From NCBI GenBank assembly GCA_015680685.1, contig MNCI01010510.1, positions 269,953-333,952 of the forward strand: a stretch of 64,000 nt of DNA, read 5' to 3'. Source of the DNA: Gnetum montanum. Lineage: Eukaryota; Streptophyta; Gnetopsida; Gnetales; Gnetaceae. Both the position numbers and the translations under genes were made by a program. Positions 1-10,989 of the stretch are shown one piece after another. The number at the start of each line of letters is the position of its first letter. Within the stretch, counting starts at the first letter, position 1. The notes under the pieces were generated by a model. It was not told where the DNA came from. It saw only the letters and a program-made list of their open reading frames with translations, and did not search any database.

Positions 1-785
1 AAAAAAAAATTGTAAAAGTAAATAAAATGAAAAATATTTATTAATCCTGCTTGTTATTAGAATGGGGGGTATCCCCCATAACTAAACGGTTGAGCATGGA
101 GAGGATTAATAAAAGAAAGGTGAGGATCATTGCATGTTAGAAATATTGAAACTTGGTCATACATACCCCATTGGGGTTCACACACTTGATTGTAGTAAGC
201 GTAGTGGGGAAATTTATAAGATGTGGTTCCCTAGTGAAGAATTGACCCATTATGACACTTGGAACCGTAAGATGGTATGCAAGGATCAGGATGTCGCTCT
301 CCATGATTGCATTCATTGGGCCATATGGTTGTTGGAGTGTTAATTGGTGATCCTGATGGAGTAACACAAGGCATTGGGTTTGAAGAGAAGGGTGCACCAC
401 AGTGTTGGACTTGTGCCAAGTTGGAGAATGCAGTGGCCTTGGAACTGTGCTGTCTCTTCCTATGGACATGTCTAAAGAACAGATGCTTTCGATGTCGATG
501 AGGTCTCTCACTGCTATTGGTAATACTAGCACAAGTAACGTTTGTGGGTTGTTGCTATGGTGCAGACACTTCAGGAACAACTAGTGGCGATGTAGAAGGA
601 GGGAAAGGATAAGAATGTTGAAATTTAGGAGAAGTGTAAGGTATACAAGGCAGTGGTTGTGTTGAGGATATGGGCTAATAGTATTGAGGAGAATAATAGT
701 GCGGTGAGATAGAGTATGTTGATCCAGTTGGGAAAACAGGATGTTGAACTAGATAAGCATTTAGATTCAGATGATACAAAGGGTG
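1..785. other. Unassigned segment left of gag remnant
   Basis: This stretch lies to the left of the minus-strand gag remnant and does not match the equivalent part of the other gag copies in the window (33120-33400, 16200-16600). Recognisable gag similarity begins only near the 'ggcttcccccatgactg' stretch around 805. Short open frames exist on both strands (for example 134-343 plus, 137-580 minus) but none has a motif I recognise. It may be another fragmented repeat or captured DNA. Function unknown. Confidence 0.3.
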
Positions 786-1995
786 TCTCTAGTTTAGGGG
801 TGGCTTCCCCCATGACTGGGATTGTTGCCACTGTGATCGAACACAATAGCTCTGTATGAACTCTGGATGTAACGTGTTTCCCCAATGCTCATATAAATGT
901 AACAAGATTGGGCATTAGCCCTTAGGGTGATCGTACAAGCAAATGTTGCATTCATACATATAATTGGCAATTGAGCTCTTATTTTCTTCATCCCTTATTT
1001 CCGATTGTCTAATTATACTTTGTCCTGCCTCTCGGGTTGTCAAAACTTTACCTCCAATAATATTGATATATTCTCCACACTTTTTATGCATCCATTCCAG
1101 CATCTTATTAATCTTTTCCTCAATTTCATCTAATGATTTTTGTACTAGCAAAGATGGTTCTTCCTCCTTGAGATAGGTTCATTTCTCCTTTTTATGATTA
1201 TGAACCTCTATTAAGTTGAGGCTTTGGTCCCGTTGATGTTTTTCAACACTCTCCCATCTAGTCATTTCTCCTTCTTCTTTTGCTACCTGCTTAATAAGCT
1301 CTTGGAATTGATGGGTTCATAGTTCGTATAGTTGACCTTGGGCATNAAGGCCATGTCCAAGGGTTCATGTTGTGCTTGTTTCCACTCTTAGATTTGTTTC
1401 CTCAAGGTTGACACTCTTGTGTAGGTTTGATATCTTTCGTTAAAGAGTTCTACCATTGTTGGCCAACGTCGTATTGAATTTGGTTTTAACGATCTATACC
1501 ATACTTTTTCTTGGCCAACGAGTGTCATAGGAAAGAGCTTGAGATTTTTCCAACCGTTATCAATGTTGTTCCATGTACAGGCATCGTAGAAGGCTTGTAA
1601 ATGTGGTTGTAGATCTAAGTCATAGCCTCCTGAGAAATTGGGAAAGTTCTTTAAATCGAGCCTAGGTAGGCAGCTTTCTTTAAGATGCCTACGGGAGATT
1701 TGAACAGCCTCATATATGTGCGTTAGGCTTGTAGTGGCTAGTAGGGGTTCATCGTCATTGGGTAAGTTATGCTTTCATGCATTGGGATGATGTTGCCTTC
1801 ATTTATTTTTATAAGAAACCCCCACCTTAGATTGCATACTTCAATCTTCATTGTCATATAATTCGTTGGTTCTCCAATGAATTTCCTCACTAAGTGTGGC
1901 ATTATCATAGTCTTGTAGGAGAGGCATGGTTGTGCAATTGTGTGTGAATTTATATGTGACTTTTTATAATTATTTCTTCCTAAAAGATATATCAT
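786..1995 (-). pseudogene. Athila-like Ty3/gypsy gag remnant
   Basis: Decayed gag of a minus-strand Ty3/gypsy element, read leftwards from the PBS at 2050-2067. The conserved block 'LxxxNxPxFxGGYDxDxxxHLQAFxDAC' can be followed at about 1690-1580. The same block occurs in the gag copies at 34370-34690, 62085-62280 and 26850-26950. It matches the retrotransposon gag region just upstream of the capsid-like core (retrotrans_gag type). Stops and frameshifts break the frame. The single N at 1346 falls where roughly 115 bases present in the 17290-17400 copy are absent, so the assembly is probably collapsed there. No protease or pol is visible to the left. Non-functional. Confidence 0.65.
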
Positions 1996-2049
1996 TAATT
2001 CTTGTACAATGACCTTGTATGATATAACTAATCTAGATAACTAGCATCG

Positions 2050-2067
2050 TCCCTAGCAACGGCGCCA
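2050..2067 (-). promoter_or_regulatory. Primer binding site, tRNA-Asp type
   Basis: On the minus strand this reads TGGCGCCGTTGCTAGGGA. It is complementary to the 3' end of plant tRNA-Asp except for two positions. It sits two bases from the LTR edge, as expected for a PBS. A tRNA-Asp primer is typical of the Athila lineage. The same site, more decayed, lies at 36602-36619, 18706-18723, 25762-25778 and 60987-61003. Confidence 0.85.
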
Positions 2068-2068
2068 A

Positions 2069-2852
2069 TGATAAGTGGCAAGGTACCCCTACACTCAACC
2101 ATATGAATACAAGCGTTTCACGCATGATCCAGTCGAACTCTGCAAAAGGACTAGTTGTGGTATCTAGATAGTTATTCTTAGGTTGCAGTTTGATATCTTC
2201 CCATCTAGACTAGTGTTAACTTTGTCACGTATGGTTTAGTCCAGAGTGAGTTGTATGATATGTTTCTATACTACTGCTACTCCTAGAGACAATGGAAAAT
2301 AATATTAATTAAGCTAAAAGAGAGAGAGGGTGAGAGAGAATCTAACAATCCTAAGTGCGATGAGCATCGGTTCCTTAATCATTCGTACACATCTTGGACT
2401 TTGTGCACAACTACTACTGGGATTACCAAGCGTAGCTCCTAGGTATGCTACTGGGTCACCAAGTAGTCACACTTAAATGCTCGTGATCAAGTCGTACTCA
2501 CTCCACGTTTAATAGGATTTAGGGTAAAGAAATATTAACTACGAAAGCAATGAATAACAATAACAACTAATTAATTAAACTAAGTGAATGCTACAATGAT
2601 GAAGTAATCTCGATCTTTATTTCCAATCATGTGCTTGTCCAAGTACATCATACTCGAATAAGGATGCTGTAAAATTACAATCACCACACTGCAGGCATGC
2701 ATTGGGAGGAAAAGGTTAAGAGAAATTCTACTACTAAGAACCCAAAAACTCAGACTCTCTCTTCAGATCTGTCTACCTCTTATTTATAGATGATGAGATG
2801 GGCTGCGATATCGCGTACACAATATCATGGCCAACAAAATGATAACTCATCA
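2069..2852 (-). mobile_element. Athila-like 5' LTR, subfamily I
   Basis: LTR of the minus-strand element whose gag lies to the left. On the plus strand it opens with TGATAAGTGGCAAGGTACC and closes with ACTCATCA, giving TG...CA ends. The minus-strand order is U3 with a 'gcgatatcgcg...aatatc' cluster at 2795-2830, TATA-like 'tataaataag' near 2785, polyA-like motif near 2610, then U5 and PBS. It resembles the LTR at 30691-31805 (shared 'ggactagttgtggcatctag' type sequence) and differs from the subfamily at 4630, 36621, 49128 and 60130. The element's other end lies outside the window. Confidence 0.75.
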
Positions 2853-3039
2853 AAAATGATGCTTATAATGTTTATCTTGAAGCATTTGTAAAATTTTCTT
2901 TTCAAATTACTCCCAACACTAAAGTGGTTAGGGTTTTTCTAAAAGTATATGATTAGTAACATAACTAAAGGCCCATCACTATCTTAAATATTATTTATGA
3001 TTTTTTGTTAAAAATCTTACAAATAAGATAAAGAATTAT

Positions 3040-4125
3040 TATTCTAATCTTATTAGAAGAGAAAAAAATAAGTTTGCGAAGAATAGGTTTATTTTAGATA
3101 ATGTAATCACTTAGTGGAGTTCATGAATTAGGTTTTAAATACTTCTTAGGATGTTATTCTCTTTAATCTTAGCTTTGTTAAAGCTTATGATTATCATAAG
3201 TGAAATTTCCTTATAAAGGATATTAAACATCCATCATTGACTAGGAGGATCTTCCAAGATACATCTGTAAATGCCATTAGTTAATGCAACTTTTGCTATT
3301 TATATTAATAGAGTGTTCTTTCCGTTTATTCACCTTGGTAGATTTGTCAAACAAGAATGCCCCCTAGCTTCTTATCTTTTCATCCTTGTTGCTCATGCTT
3401 TAGGTGTTTTCCTAAAAGCCAACAATATGTTGGGTCAAATTTGTAGCATAATTTTTATAATGATGATATATTACTTCACAACTAATTTACTGATGACATG
3501 TTTCTATTAATTGGAAGAACAAAAGTTGATTTTCAAGTAACTATTCATACCATTAAACCATATAGTGATGCATTTGAATCTAAAATCTAGATGTAGAAAA
3601 TTCAAGCCATTATTTCAATTTAAGAAAAAATTCCATATTTAATGGCTCTATCCCACTAATTATTTTTTTGCTTTTTGGAATTCCATTGGCTCTCCTAAAT
3701 ACTTCAACATAAATGTAGCAAAAGAATATTGACAAGGTAAAATCCAAGACTTTGAAGTAGACTACCGAATCTCTTTTACTATTCATTGACTTATATTTTG
3801 CTCTCATATTTTTAGTGTTATTTTAGTATATTTTACTTCATTCATGAATCATTCTAGATCTAATTATGATTTTGCTAATAGAATTCTTTGGTGTTATTTA
3901 TGGAAAAACTCTAATGACTACAAAGTATTTAATTGTATCGCTTAGAATATATGCCAACATGTTGAAAAGCACGATTGTTTAGGAATTCCTTCTTTGAAAG
4001 TGAAAGGCTTTCTTTTGATAGAAAAATGGATTATTAGATCTTTAAAGGATAATGAAGCTTAGAAAATTTTATTTACACATGAATTTACTAATGGAAAAAT
4101 TGACTATTCTAAAGGTAGATAATGA
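3040..4125 (+). pseudogene. LINE (L1-type) reverse transcriptase fossil
   Basis: Plus-strand remnant of a plant L1-type LINE reverse transcriptase. Recognisable blocks in order are: 'NRFILDNVIT' at about 3080-3110; 'LDFxKAYD'-like at about 3165-3195; 'GRFVKQECPLASYLFILVAHAL' at about 3334-3400 (the RxGCPLSP motif of non-LTR RTs); an 'FTDDMFLLIG' form of the FADD motif near 3487-3520; and downstream 'CLGIPSLKVKGFLLIEKW' at about 3978-4032. It is broken by several stops and frameshifts. The endonuclease part and 3' end are not seen. Non-functional. Confidence 0.7.
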
Positions 4126-4530
4126 ATACACTATTGTGATATGATTTTTTCTAACATTGTAGTTTAAATGCAAGGATCTTGTGTTTTCCAATAAATAGAA
4201 AGGCTAGCATAAGATCAAAGAATGTTTGAGTTCAACTTTGCATGATAATTTGTAATCGTTAGTTTCATAACATATTTGAACAAAGAAACATATAAGGAAA
4301 CCATTCTAATGAGTGTGATGCAAAAAATAAGTAAAAAAATATGAGAATCAACATGTGAAGCTATAGACTTTGATGAGTCAAAGAGCATATAATTTAAATA
4401 GATCATGAAGTAAGAAGTTATGATGTCATTGTAAATTAAACATACAAAGAAATAGAATATTTTCAAAGCAAAAATCTGGTTTTCTAAAGTGGAAGAGAAG
4501 GTCCAAGTATGAGAGACTATGATTAGATAT
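4126..4530. other. AT-rich intergenic DNA
   Basis: No gene or mobile-element motif recognised. It grades into the 41-bp tandem repeat that begins clearly at 4531; a weaker partial unit precedes it at about 4505-4530. Confidence 0.4.
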
Positions 4531-4629
4531 AGTAGTTCACTAGTTGTTAAGGATAGACTATGCTTAAATGTAGTAGTTCACTAATTGTCAACAATAAGCT
4601 ATAATGAGATGTAGTAGTCTATCAATTTT
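4531..4629. repeat. 41-bp tandem repeat, left part, split by retrotransposon
   Basis: Units start with AGTAGTTCACTA at 4531 and 4572, and a third starts with AGTAGTCTATCA at 4613. The third is cut after 17 bases by the LTR at 4630. Its remainder (ATTGTCAAGAATAGGC...) resumes at 19130. Joining the two sides, counting the target copy once, gives three units of exactly 41 bp. Confidence 0.85.
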
Positions 4630-5539
4630 TGATGAGCGATGAAGGGTACCCCTACGCTCAACCATACGAATCACAAAGCATTCATGCATGATCTAGTTGA
4701 ATTCCATGGACTCTCTAGTTTCTAGTGCACTAGTGTTCTAGGAAGTGAATCTTGCCCTAAAGGTCATTCATTGTCTTCCCAATTACACACGTGAAGTACA
4801 AACATATGGTTAATTGTAATCGAGGCATATGATTTTTATCATTTTATGTTTTGTGGTTTTAATGCTTAAAGAGAGAGATGAAGTAATTTAATGACTAATT
4901 TAATTTAACTAACTAACTAGTCTCTAGCTAGTCCTAACATAAGCATTCGGTCCCACTTTCCATACACATCCTAAACCCACGTATCCACCGCTAGGTTACC
5001 AAATGCTATGCTACTAGGTGCACCAAGTAATAACGGTACTAGGATTACCAAGCAAATATGTGTTTATGCTCGAAGCGATCATACTTATGTACTTAATCTA
5101 TTTAGCTTAATTGATTAATGTCTACTTTAGGTTAATGTAGCTTAATTGATTGAATATTTAATAAAAAAATGAATGCATAAACAAAAAATTTAAGCTGTCC
5201 AAAATTCTACAAGGTTTATCAAGAAGCTTGTCTTTATTGTGATGCACATTGATGTGGTTCAAGTACAACAATGCTTAAATAAAGATCTATATACTCAGTG
5301 ACTCCTGCTATAGGCACCTGGGAAAAATATTCTAACTTTTGAATAGAAAAACTACAAGAGCTCTACTGGAAGCTCATATTTATAGTTTTTTCTCTAGGGT
5401 AACATTGACACAACCCCGTCAATGTAGTAAATGCTATGTCAACATGGCCTTGTTGATGGGACAACACCATGTAAACAAGGCCCCATCAATGAGGCTACAT
5501 CAATGGTGGCTCATTGATGTAACACTTTGATGTTCATTA
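4630..5539 (-). mobile_element. 3' LTR of the 14.5-kb Athila-like element
   Basis: LTR of subfamily II, 910 bp. On the plus strand it opens with TGATGAGCGATGAAGGGTAC and ends TTCATTA, with a decayed terminal CA. Alternating inverted 'tcaatg/cattga' motifs (5400-5520) make up the U3, and a reverse-oriented polyA signal ('tctttatt') lies near 5228. It pairs with 18725-19129, with which it shares long runs of identity, including 'ggaagtgaatcttgccctaa'. Confidence 0.8.
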
Positions 5540-5552
5540 TAGCCCCATGACT
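5540..5552 (-). other. Polypurine tract of the Athila-like element
   Basis: The minus strand reads AGTCATGGGGCTA directly before the LTR. The equivalent in the plus-strand copy at 49118-49127 is CATGGGGGTA. The G-run abutting the LTR is the expected plus-strand primer. The 240 bases between this site and the extra ORF show no coding signal. Confidence 0.65.
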
Positions 5553-5789
5553 GAATGCAAAATCATTCTCAAGTTCTTTTACAAAATTGGGAAGGCATGG
5601 GATTATTGACTAACTTTTAATAAGACAAAATAAACTGACTTGATAAAACTGAGTGCTCGAGTATACAAATCAACACATTACAAAATTGTGGTGTTCACAA
5701 CACAAAATTGAACACCATGACATGACTACACAAAAATAATTAGATAGCACTTCCTTTGATGACATGAAGGAAATGGAGAAGATCAAATA

Positions 5790-8650
5790 GTCCCAAGTGG
5801 TAGTGGCTCCTAAGGTTCTGAAGGACTTTCGCTGGCTTCAGGCATGTGTGGTAGCTAAGGTAACTATGGCTATTCTACTACAACTACAACCTCCAGTGGA
5901 AGGCAAAAGGCATCAAGTAATGCCTTCATCTTCTCCTCCTTACTCCGAGGATCATTCATAGTCCATGTAGCATCACCAATATGGGCTAGAATGGGGACAT
6001 CCCATAAACTGGGCATTATTAGGAACATCTCCTTCATGTTGACAAACCAGGCAGTGAACTCTTTTCATTTAATGTAAAACATCCTAATTGCATTCTACAG
6101 CTCTTGATAGTTGTTTATCCTTCTAGCTAGGTTCTCAACAATTGATTGTTGATCAATGAATTATGCCTTGAGAACTTCAAGTTCAACATTAGCCACTACA
6201 AGCTTATCCTTAATGTCCTTGTAGTGCCTAAACTTGGCCTAGTACAACAAGTACGAGCTAGCCACCTATTTTTCAAGCTTTAACCATAGCCATCCAGTAG
6301 TCAACATGGCTAAGTGTGCATAATAGAGATTGGTGAGCTCCATATATTTTGTCATCTCCTCAATCTACAACTTGTTTGTCAAATTTTTACCTTATTATAG
6401 GCATCTATCCCATCAATGATGGGTTGTCAAACTTCTCTACCTTGTTGGAGTTGTAAGAGGGCTTCATTTGCTTTCGTCATTGCCAACTAGATGTATTTTT
6501 TGTTTACCTCCTTCTATAGACTAACTTGTTCTCTATAATGATCTTTGACTTTCTCAAATTTCAGAGCTTTAGATTTCTAGGCAACTATCTCAATTGTAGT
6601 TTTCTAGTAAAGAGTGCTCACCTCCTTCATGGAGATATTCCTGTTCTCTGCTACCAATCTCCTTGGTTATGTGTTTGCTCTAGCCAGTTGCTCCTACTAT
6701 TCATGGATGAAATCAGTTAATTGTTATTTGTGTGCATCAACATTTCGCAGGTGATGGCTCTCTGTAGTTACTTGGATGTTCTCTTGGTAAGTTTGATCCA
6801 ATTCCTTTTCAATCTTGTGCTAAGTGGCCTCTACGAAGAATCAATAGAACACCGTTGTCTCCATTGCATCCTCAACCCCTTTCAGTTTAGTGTGAAGCTA
6901 TTGGGTAACTTAATCTCTTATTAGTGTTGGATTGAGAAATGCAGAATCGGTAATCTAGGCTCTTAATTCAGCAACTGCTACAACCAAGCATTTGTTAAGA
7001 TCCTTGGCTATTTTAATTTGTCCCTCCAATATGATATTCTTGCCCCTTGCCTCTAGCAGCTATGATTGGATTGCAATGCTAGTGTCTGGAAGGTCAAAGA
7101 CATTCAAAAGTGGTTACCTGGTTCCTACCAGTTAGTTCAATAGTTCTTCATGCTGCCTTGCATTTATTCTGTCAATTGTGATTTCTAAGGACATCTACAC
7201 ATCTTTGAGTGTAATGATATCCAATGCAGATGCCACAAGTGCATTGAGAGTTTCAACAATCTGGTCAATAACCACTTCTACTATGGTCTCTTGCCCTTGG
7301 TGTTGCATCACCAATATAGTTGTCCCTTTGCCCTTCTCCAAGTGCACCAAGAAGGTCGCAACATTCCCAGAGATTTTTAAGAGTGATTGTTATTTTGCAA
7401 GAGATACTATGGCCTCTTTGGCCCTCAGATTCAACCTTGTAGGCAATTACATTCTTTGGGCTGAGAAAATGGATCCACCCTCACCCATCAGATTAATTGT
7501 TTAGGCCACCTCATTGAGGTGACTCATTTCTAGTTTGTAGATGGATGGATCCCTACCACTCATGCCTACTCATTTCTCCTATTCACTTAAGAGCCATTCT
7601 CTATATTCTTGCAATCATTAGGCTATTGCAGTGATGTCTAGCACAATTGTTTGAGTGGCAGGTGGAGGTGGTGGTTGTTGCTCCTTTTCATGCATAGTCA
7701 TTGTAGGTGTCTTATCTTTCATCATTTTTGCCCATTTGGTAGTTGGAACTTGTCTAACGTCATCATTAGTGTAATGGACTATCCCTCCCCTTCAATAGAG
7801 TTTCCTGATGAGACATGGAAAGGGGAGTGCCTTCCTTCTATGTTTATTTTCTTTTAACCACTTCTCCATCTCTAAATAGATCAACTACAAAAGGTTGACC
7901 AAGAAGCTCCCACTTGAAGCGATGAATTCTCAATTCGAAAAAGGTGGTGATTTTTCTTGGCCTCATTATGGGATTGAGGTGGAAGGCCACAATCTTGTAA
8001 TAAATCCTCTCTACTGGTGTGAGTGCACCAAACTCCTTATAGTTGACACCATAACATTGTTGCATCCATTCTTTCTTGATACTAGGATTCGCCTACATTG
8101 GAATCTCAATAAGGTTTATCCCTATTTTAGGCAACCCAAGCACTACAGTAATGGCCTGCACTAAGTAGGACACTAAGATTTCCTTGATTTTCACTGTTGA
8201 TACGGGTTGTCTATTATTCCAAAATAGGAATGTGTCTTCCATGTACCACTCCTCAATTGAAGTGATGATTGGCAACATGAGAGAGGTCTTTATTTGATCT
8301 TACACTTCTCTTGGTGCATGCTCTAAGCAAGGACAAAATTTTAACTCTTGGAGCACTGATTTTTGGACCTCTCTTGATTTAATTTGATTTAGGTAGACCT
8401 CTGTTAGGGTCACCTCAAGATTTACTAGTTGTGTTGGTGCATCATCTTAATTGAAGTGTTCTATCACTATAGCTACTAGTTCTAGAATTTGTCTAATAGA
8501 TACCACTTTTGCCTCTTCCCTAAGAGGACATATGGCATGGGTTACAAGTGGTTCTTCTTAGGGATATTCTTGGCCCCTTCCTGTTCTAAGTTGTTTCTTC
8601 CTTGGTTGTGATGGTCCTACTTCCTACTTGCACTTTCCTTTTGGTGCCAT
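5790..8650 (-). pseudogene. Extra 3' ORF of Athila-like element (PTP-like plus coiled coil)
   Basis: Long decayed frame on the minus strand, beginning at ATG 8650-8648 (MAPK...), downstream of integrase and upstream of the 3' LTR. A clear paralogue lies at 46057-48871. The N-terminal third holds 'LVQAITVVLGLPKIG', 'KEWMQQCYGVNYKEFGAL' and 'YHLNPxMRPxKITTF'-type blocks (8278-7844). In layout these recall the 'putative plant transposon protein' domain found in Athila/Tat extra ORFs. The middle is rich in charged and Leu/Gln residues and probably forms coiled coil. The C-terminus is Pro-rich ('PEASESPSEP', about 5800-5850). Premature stops are frequent. Athila elements are known to carry a third ORF here, often called env-like; I see no clear membrane segment in this decayed frame. 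Exact function unknown. Confidence 0.6.
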
Positions 8651-10550
8651 CTACGATCACAGCACATCCATGGGTTAGTAGATATAATGTGTAACTTCAA
8701 ATTTTTGAATACCTTTTCTCGTTAGTTTGTTACATTTTAGCTAAGGTTGGACCATGGAAAATTGATTTTTTTATTAATTATTTATTATAACTATCACCAA
8801 AGCTTGTTGGAATGGTTTAACTCTTGTAATTTGGTGTTTGATAATTGATTTTTTAGATAAACCTTTGTGGGAGTTAGAAAAAATCATGAAAAATTTTTTG
8901 TCAAAAATGGCACATTTGTGGCCCCCATGATGAAGAGTTTACCTCTGGTAGCTGCAAGATCAAAGAATGAAGTGATTTGGATAAATGATTTGTAAGTTAT
9001 GGGCTCTAGAAAGTTCTAGGCTCTAAAAATTTGAAAAACTCCTTTGGTGTTTATGAGAAAATGTAAAATTTTCAAACTAGGATCACACTTATTTATACTA
9101 ATTTTCCCTTACATTGATGGGGCCTCATATATGAGTCTCCTCCATCAACAGGGGCCTGTATTTGAGGCACATCGACAAAAATTTTCAAATGTTAATATCT
9201 CAAAAAAAATAAGGAATTTTTCAATGAACTTGATGTCTATGGAATTTAGAAAAGTCAAGAATATGATAAAATCATTGAAGAGGGTCTTTTAAAGCTCAAA
9301 AATTGAAAAATTTAATAGAGAAAGTATTTAATGGACAAAATATGTAAAGAAACACATGGTCTAATGTGGAAGATGGGTGTACGAAAGATTCTATTTGCAA
9401 GAATGCCTAAGGATAAGGTACTTAATGAACACCACCAAGAGATATGCAAGTGGGTCCTCCCCATAGTGGCACATGGCTTGTTTGTCCTTGCATAACCTCA
9501 ACCTAAGGAGTCCATGGGCTCCATAGATGATTAATGGTCAGTGGAAGTTAAGGACGAAAACCTAAAAGATTCTACTTAAGAATTCAAATACATCAAGCCA
9601 AGACATGGAATCAAGAACATGGACACTAGTAGTGAGGGGAGTTATGGACAACATAAATAGATGATGGAGAAGGTGAAATGGAATTCCAACTAAGGTCATA
9701 AGGAGTCCCTTGTGAAGTTCATGTTTAAAATGACTGAAGAAGATCCATCCTTAGTCCAAACCAAAACTAACCTCTTTTAGTGACTTCGCATCTTCACTCC
9801 AAGACCGATCTAGCCCCACCACACCTCAAGACACAAGAGCACACCTACAAAACAACCACCATTCCATTAAGAAAAGAAAAGAGAACTAGGAAGTGGAAGA
9901 GGGCCTTAGTTAGAGAGGACCTTTAGGCATGGGTACATGTCTTTCTAGTCCCATAACCAATGCTTGTAGCCCATTTATTCATCTAAGGGGTATGCTTTGA
10001 ATTCTCATCATGTGTTTTTCTTTTTTCTTTTTGTATTTTTTCTTTTTGTTATTTTTTTTCTTTTTGGATGGAAACCACACCATACAAAGACTTTATGTGA
10101 CTTCTTATTAGTGGTTGAAATGGAATAGTAAGAAATCCATGAGAACACTCAAGCACTCAAGTAAGTAGAAGAGTATAAAGAGTATTGAGTCCCCTTGAAG
10201 TCACACCCTGTTCAAACCTTTGAATCCTTCCCAATTCCAGAAACTACCAAGGTCACAAATTTATTAAAATTTAATTTAATGAAAGGGACCTTAAACTTCC
10301 AAAATAAGGAAAACCATAGAATTTGTGAATGGGTGGATGTCGTGGACTCACTACCTATTCCATGAAAAAGAAACCATGACTGAGTCATCAGTACAAAAAA
10401 TAGAAGTCAGACATTAGCAAACAAAACATAAAGCACAAACAGCCACAGCATCACTATGTCCCATTGGAAATAAAGCACTTTAGTAGCAAAAATTTAAAAA
10501 TCATAGTTAAACAAAACAAAATATATAAGAAAGTGTAAAATATCCAATGA
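8651..10550 (-). other. Non-coding spacer between integrase and extra ORF
   Basis: About 1.9 kb without a coding signal. It aligns in pieces with the spacer of the plus-strand copy at 44370-46056 (shared 'gtgtgacttcaagggga', 'gtgacttcgcatcttcactcc', 'tttttagagcctagaac') and with 32500-33110. A minus-strand block at 9087-9170 resembles LTR U3 followed by a TATA box. The A/T-rich tract 10015-10070 is low complexity. Confidence 0.55.
9087..9170 (-). promoter_or_regulatory. Possible internal promoter upstream of the extra ORF
   Basis: The minus strand reads GGCCCCTGTTGATGG, then GGCCCCATCAATGTAAGG, then TAGTATAAATAAGTG. The alternating GTTGATG/CATCAATG motifs are those of the subfamily II LTR U3, and a TATA-like box follows. 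The site lies about 440 bases before the extra ORF's ATG. The plus-strand copy keeps the GTTGATG/CATTGATG pair (45591-45625) but not the TATA. Promoter activity is inference. Confidence 0.35.
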
Positions 10551-10989
10551 AGATTCAAACATACTAGGGATGATGTAAAACAAAAAATGGTGTAAAAATA
10601 TGAAAAATTTTGAAAATCAAAAAGTTGTAAAATAAATAACTTGCAAAATTAGAACTGTGGAAAAAAATAGAAAAAATAAGGTGCCATATGGATGATTTAG
10701 CACATATGGCCATCTCTTCCATGACTGAGTTAGAAGGACGACATCCAAAAAATTGAACATGGTTGTCCGTCCATTGAGATATTTGTTGCACTAACTTGCT
10801 TGGGCTCATGGAAAAGCTTTACTTGTTGGACCTTGACCAACTACCTTTTATTTGGGCTCTCAATTTTGTATATGATCATGGCCCCAAAGAAAAAGGTTTC
10901 AACAATTATATAAGGTTCTTTCCACAATGTTTGAAACTTATTTTTCTTTGGTACATGTGTGGGATTCCAATAGAGAATCTTATCTCCTA

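Noticed and set aside
7178-7504. 108-codon plus-strand frame
   Set aside because: Antisense shadow of the extra ORF. The equivalent antisense frame appears opposite the other copy at 47241-47582.
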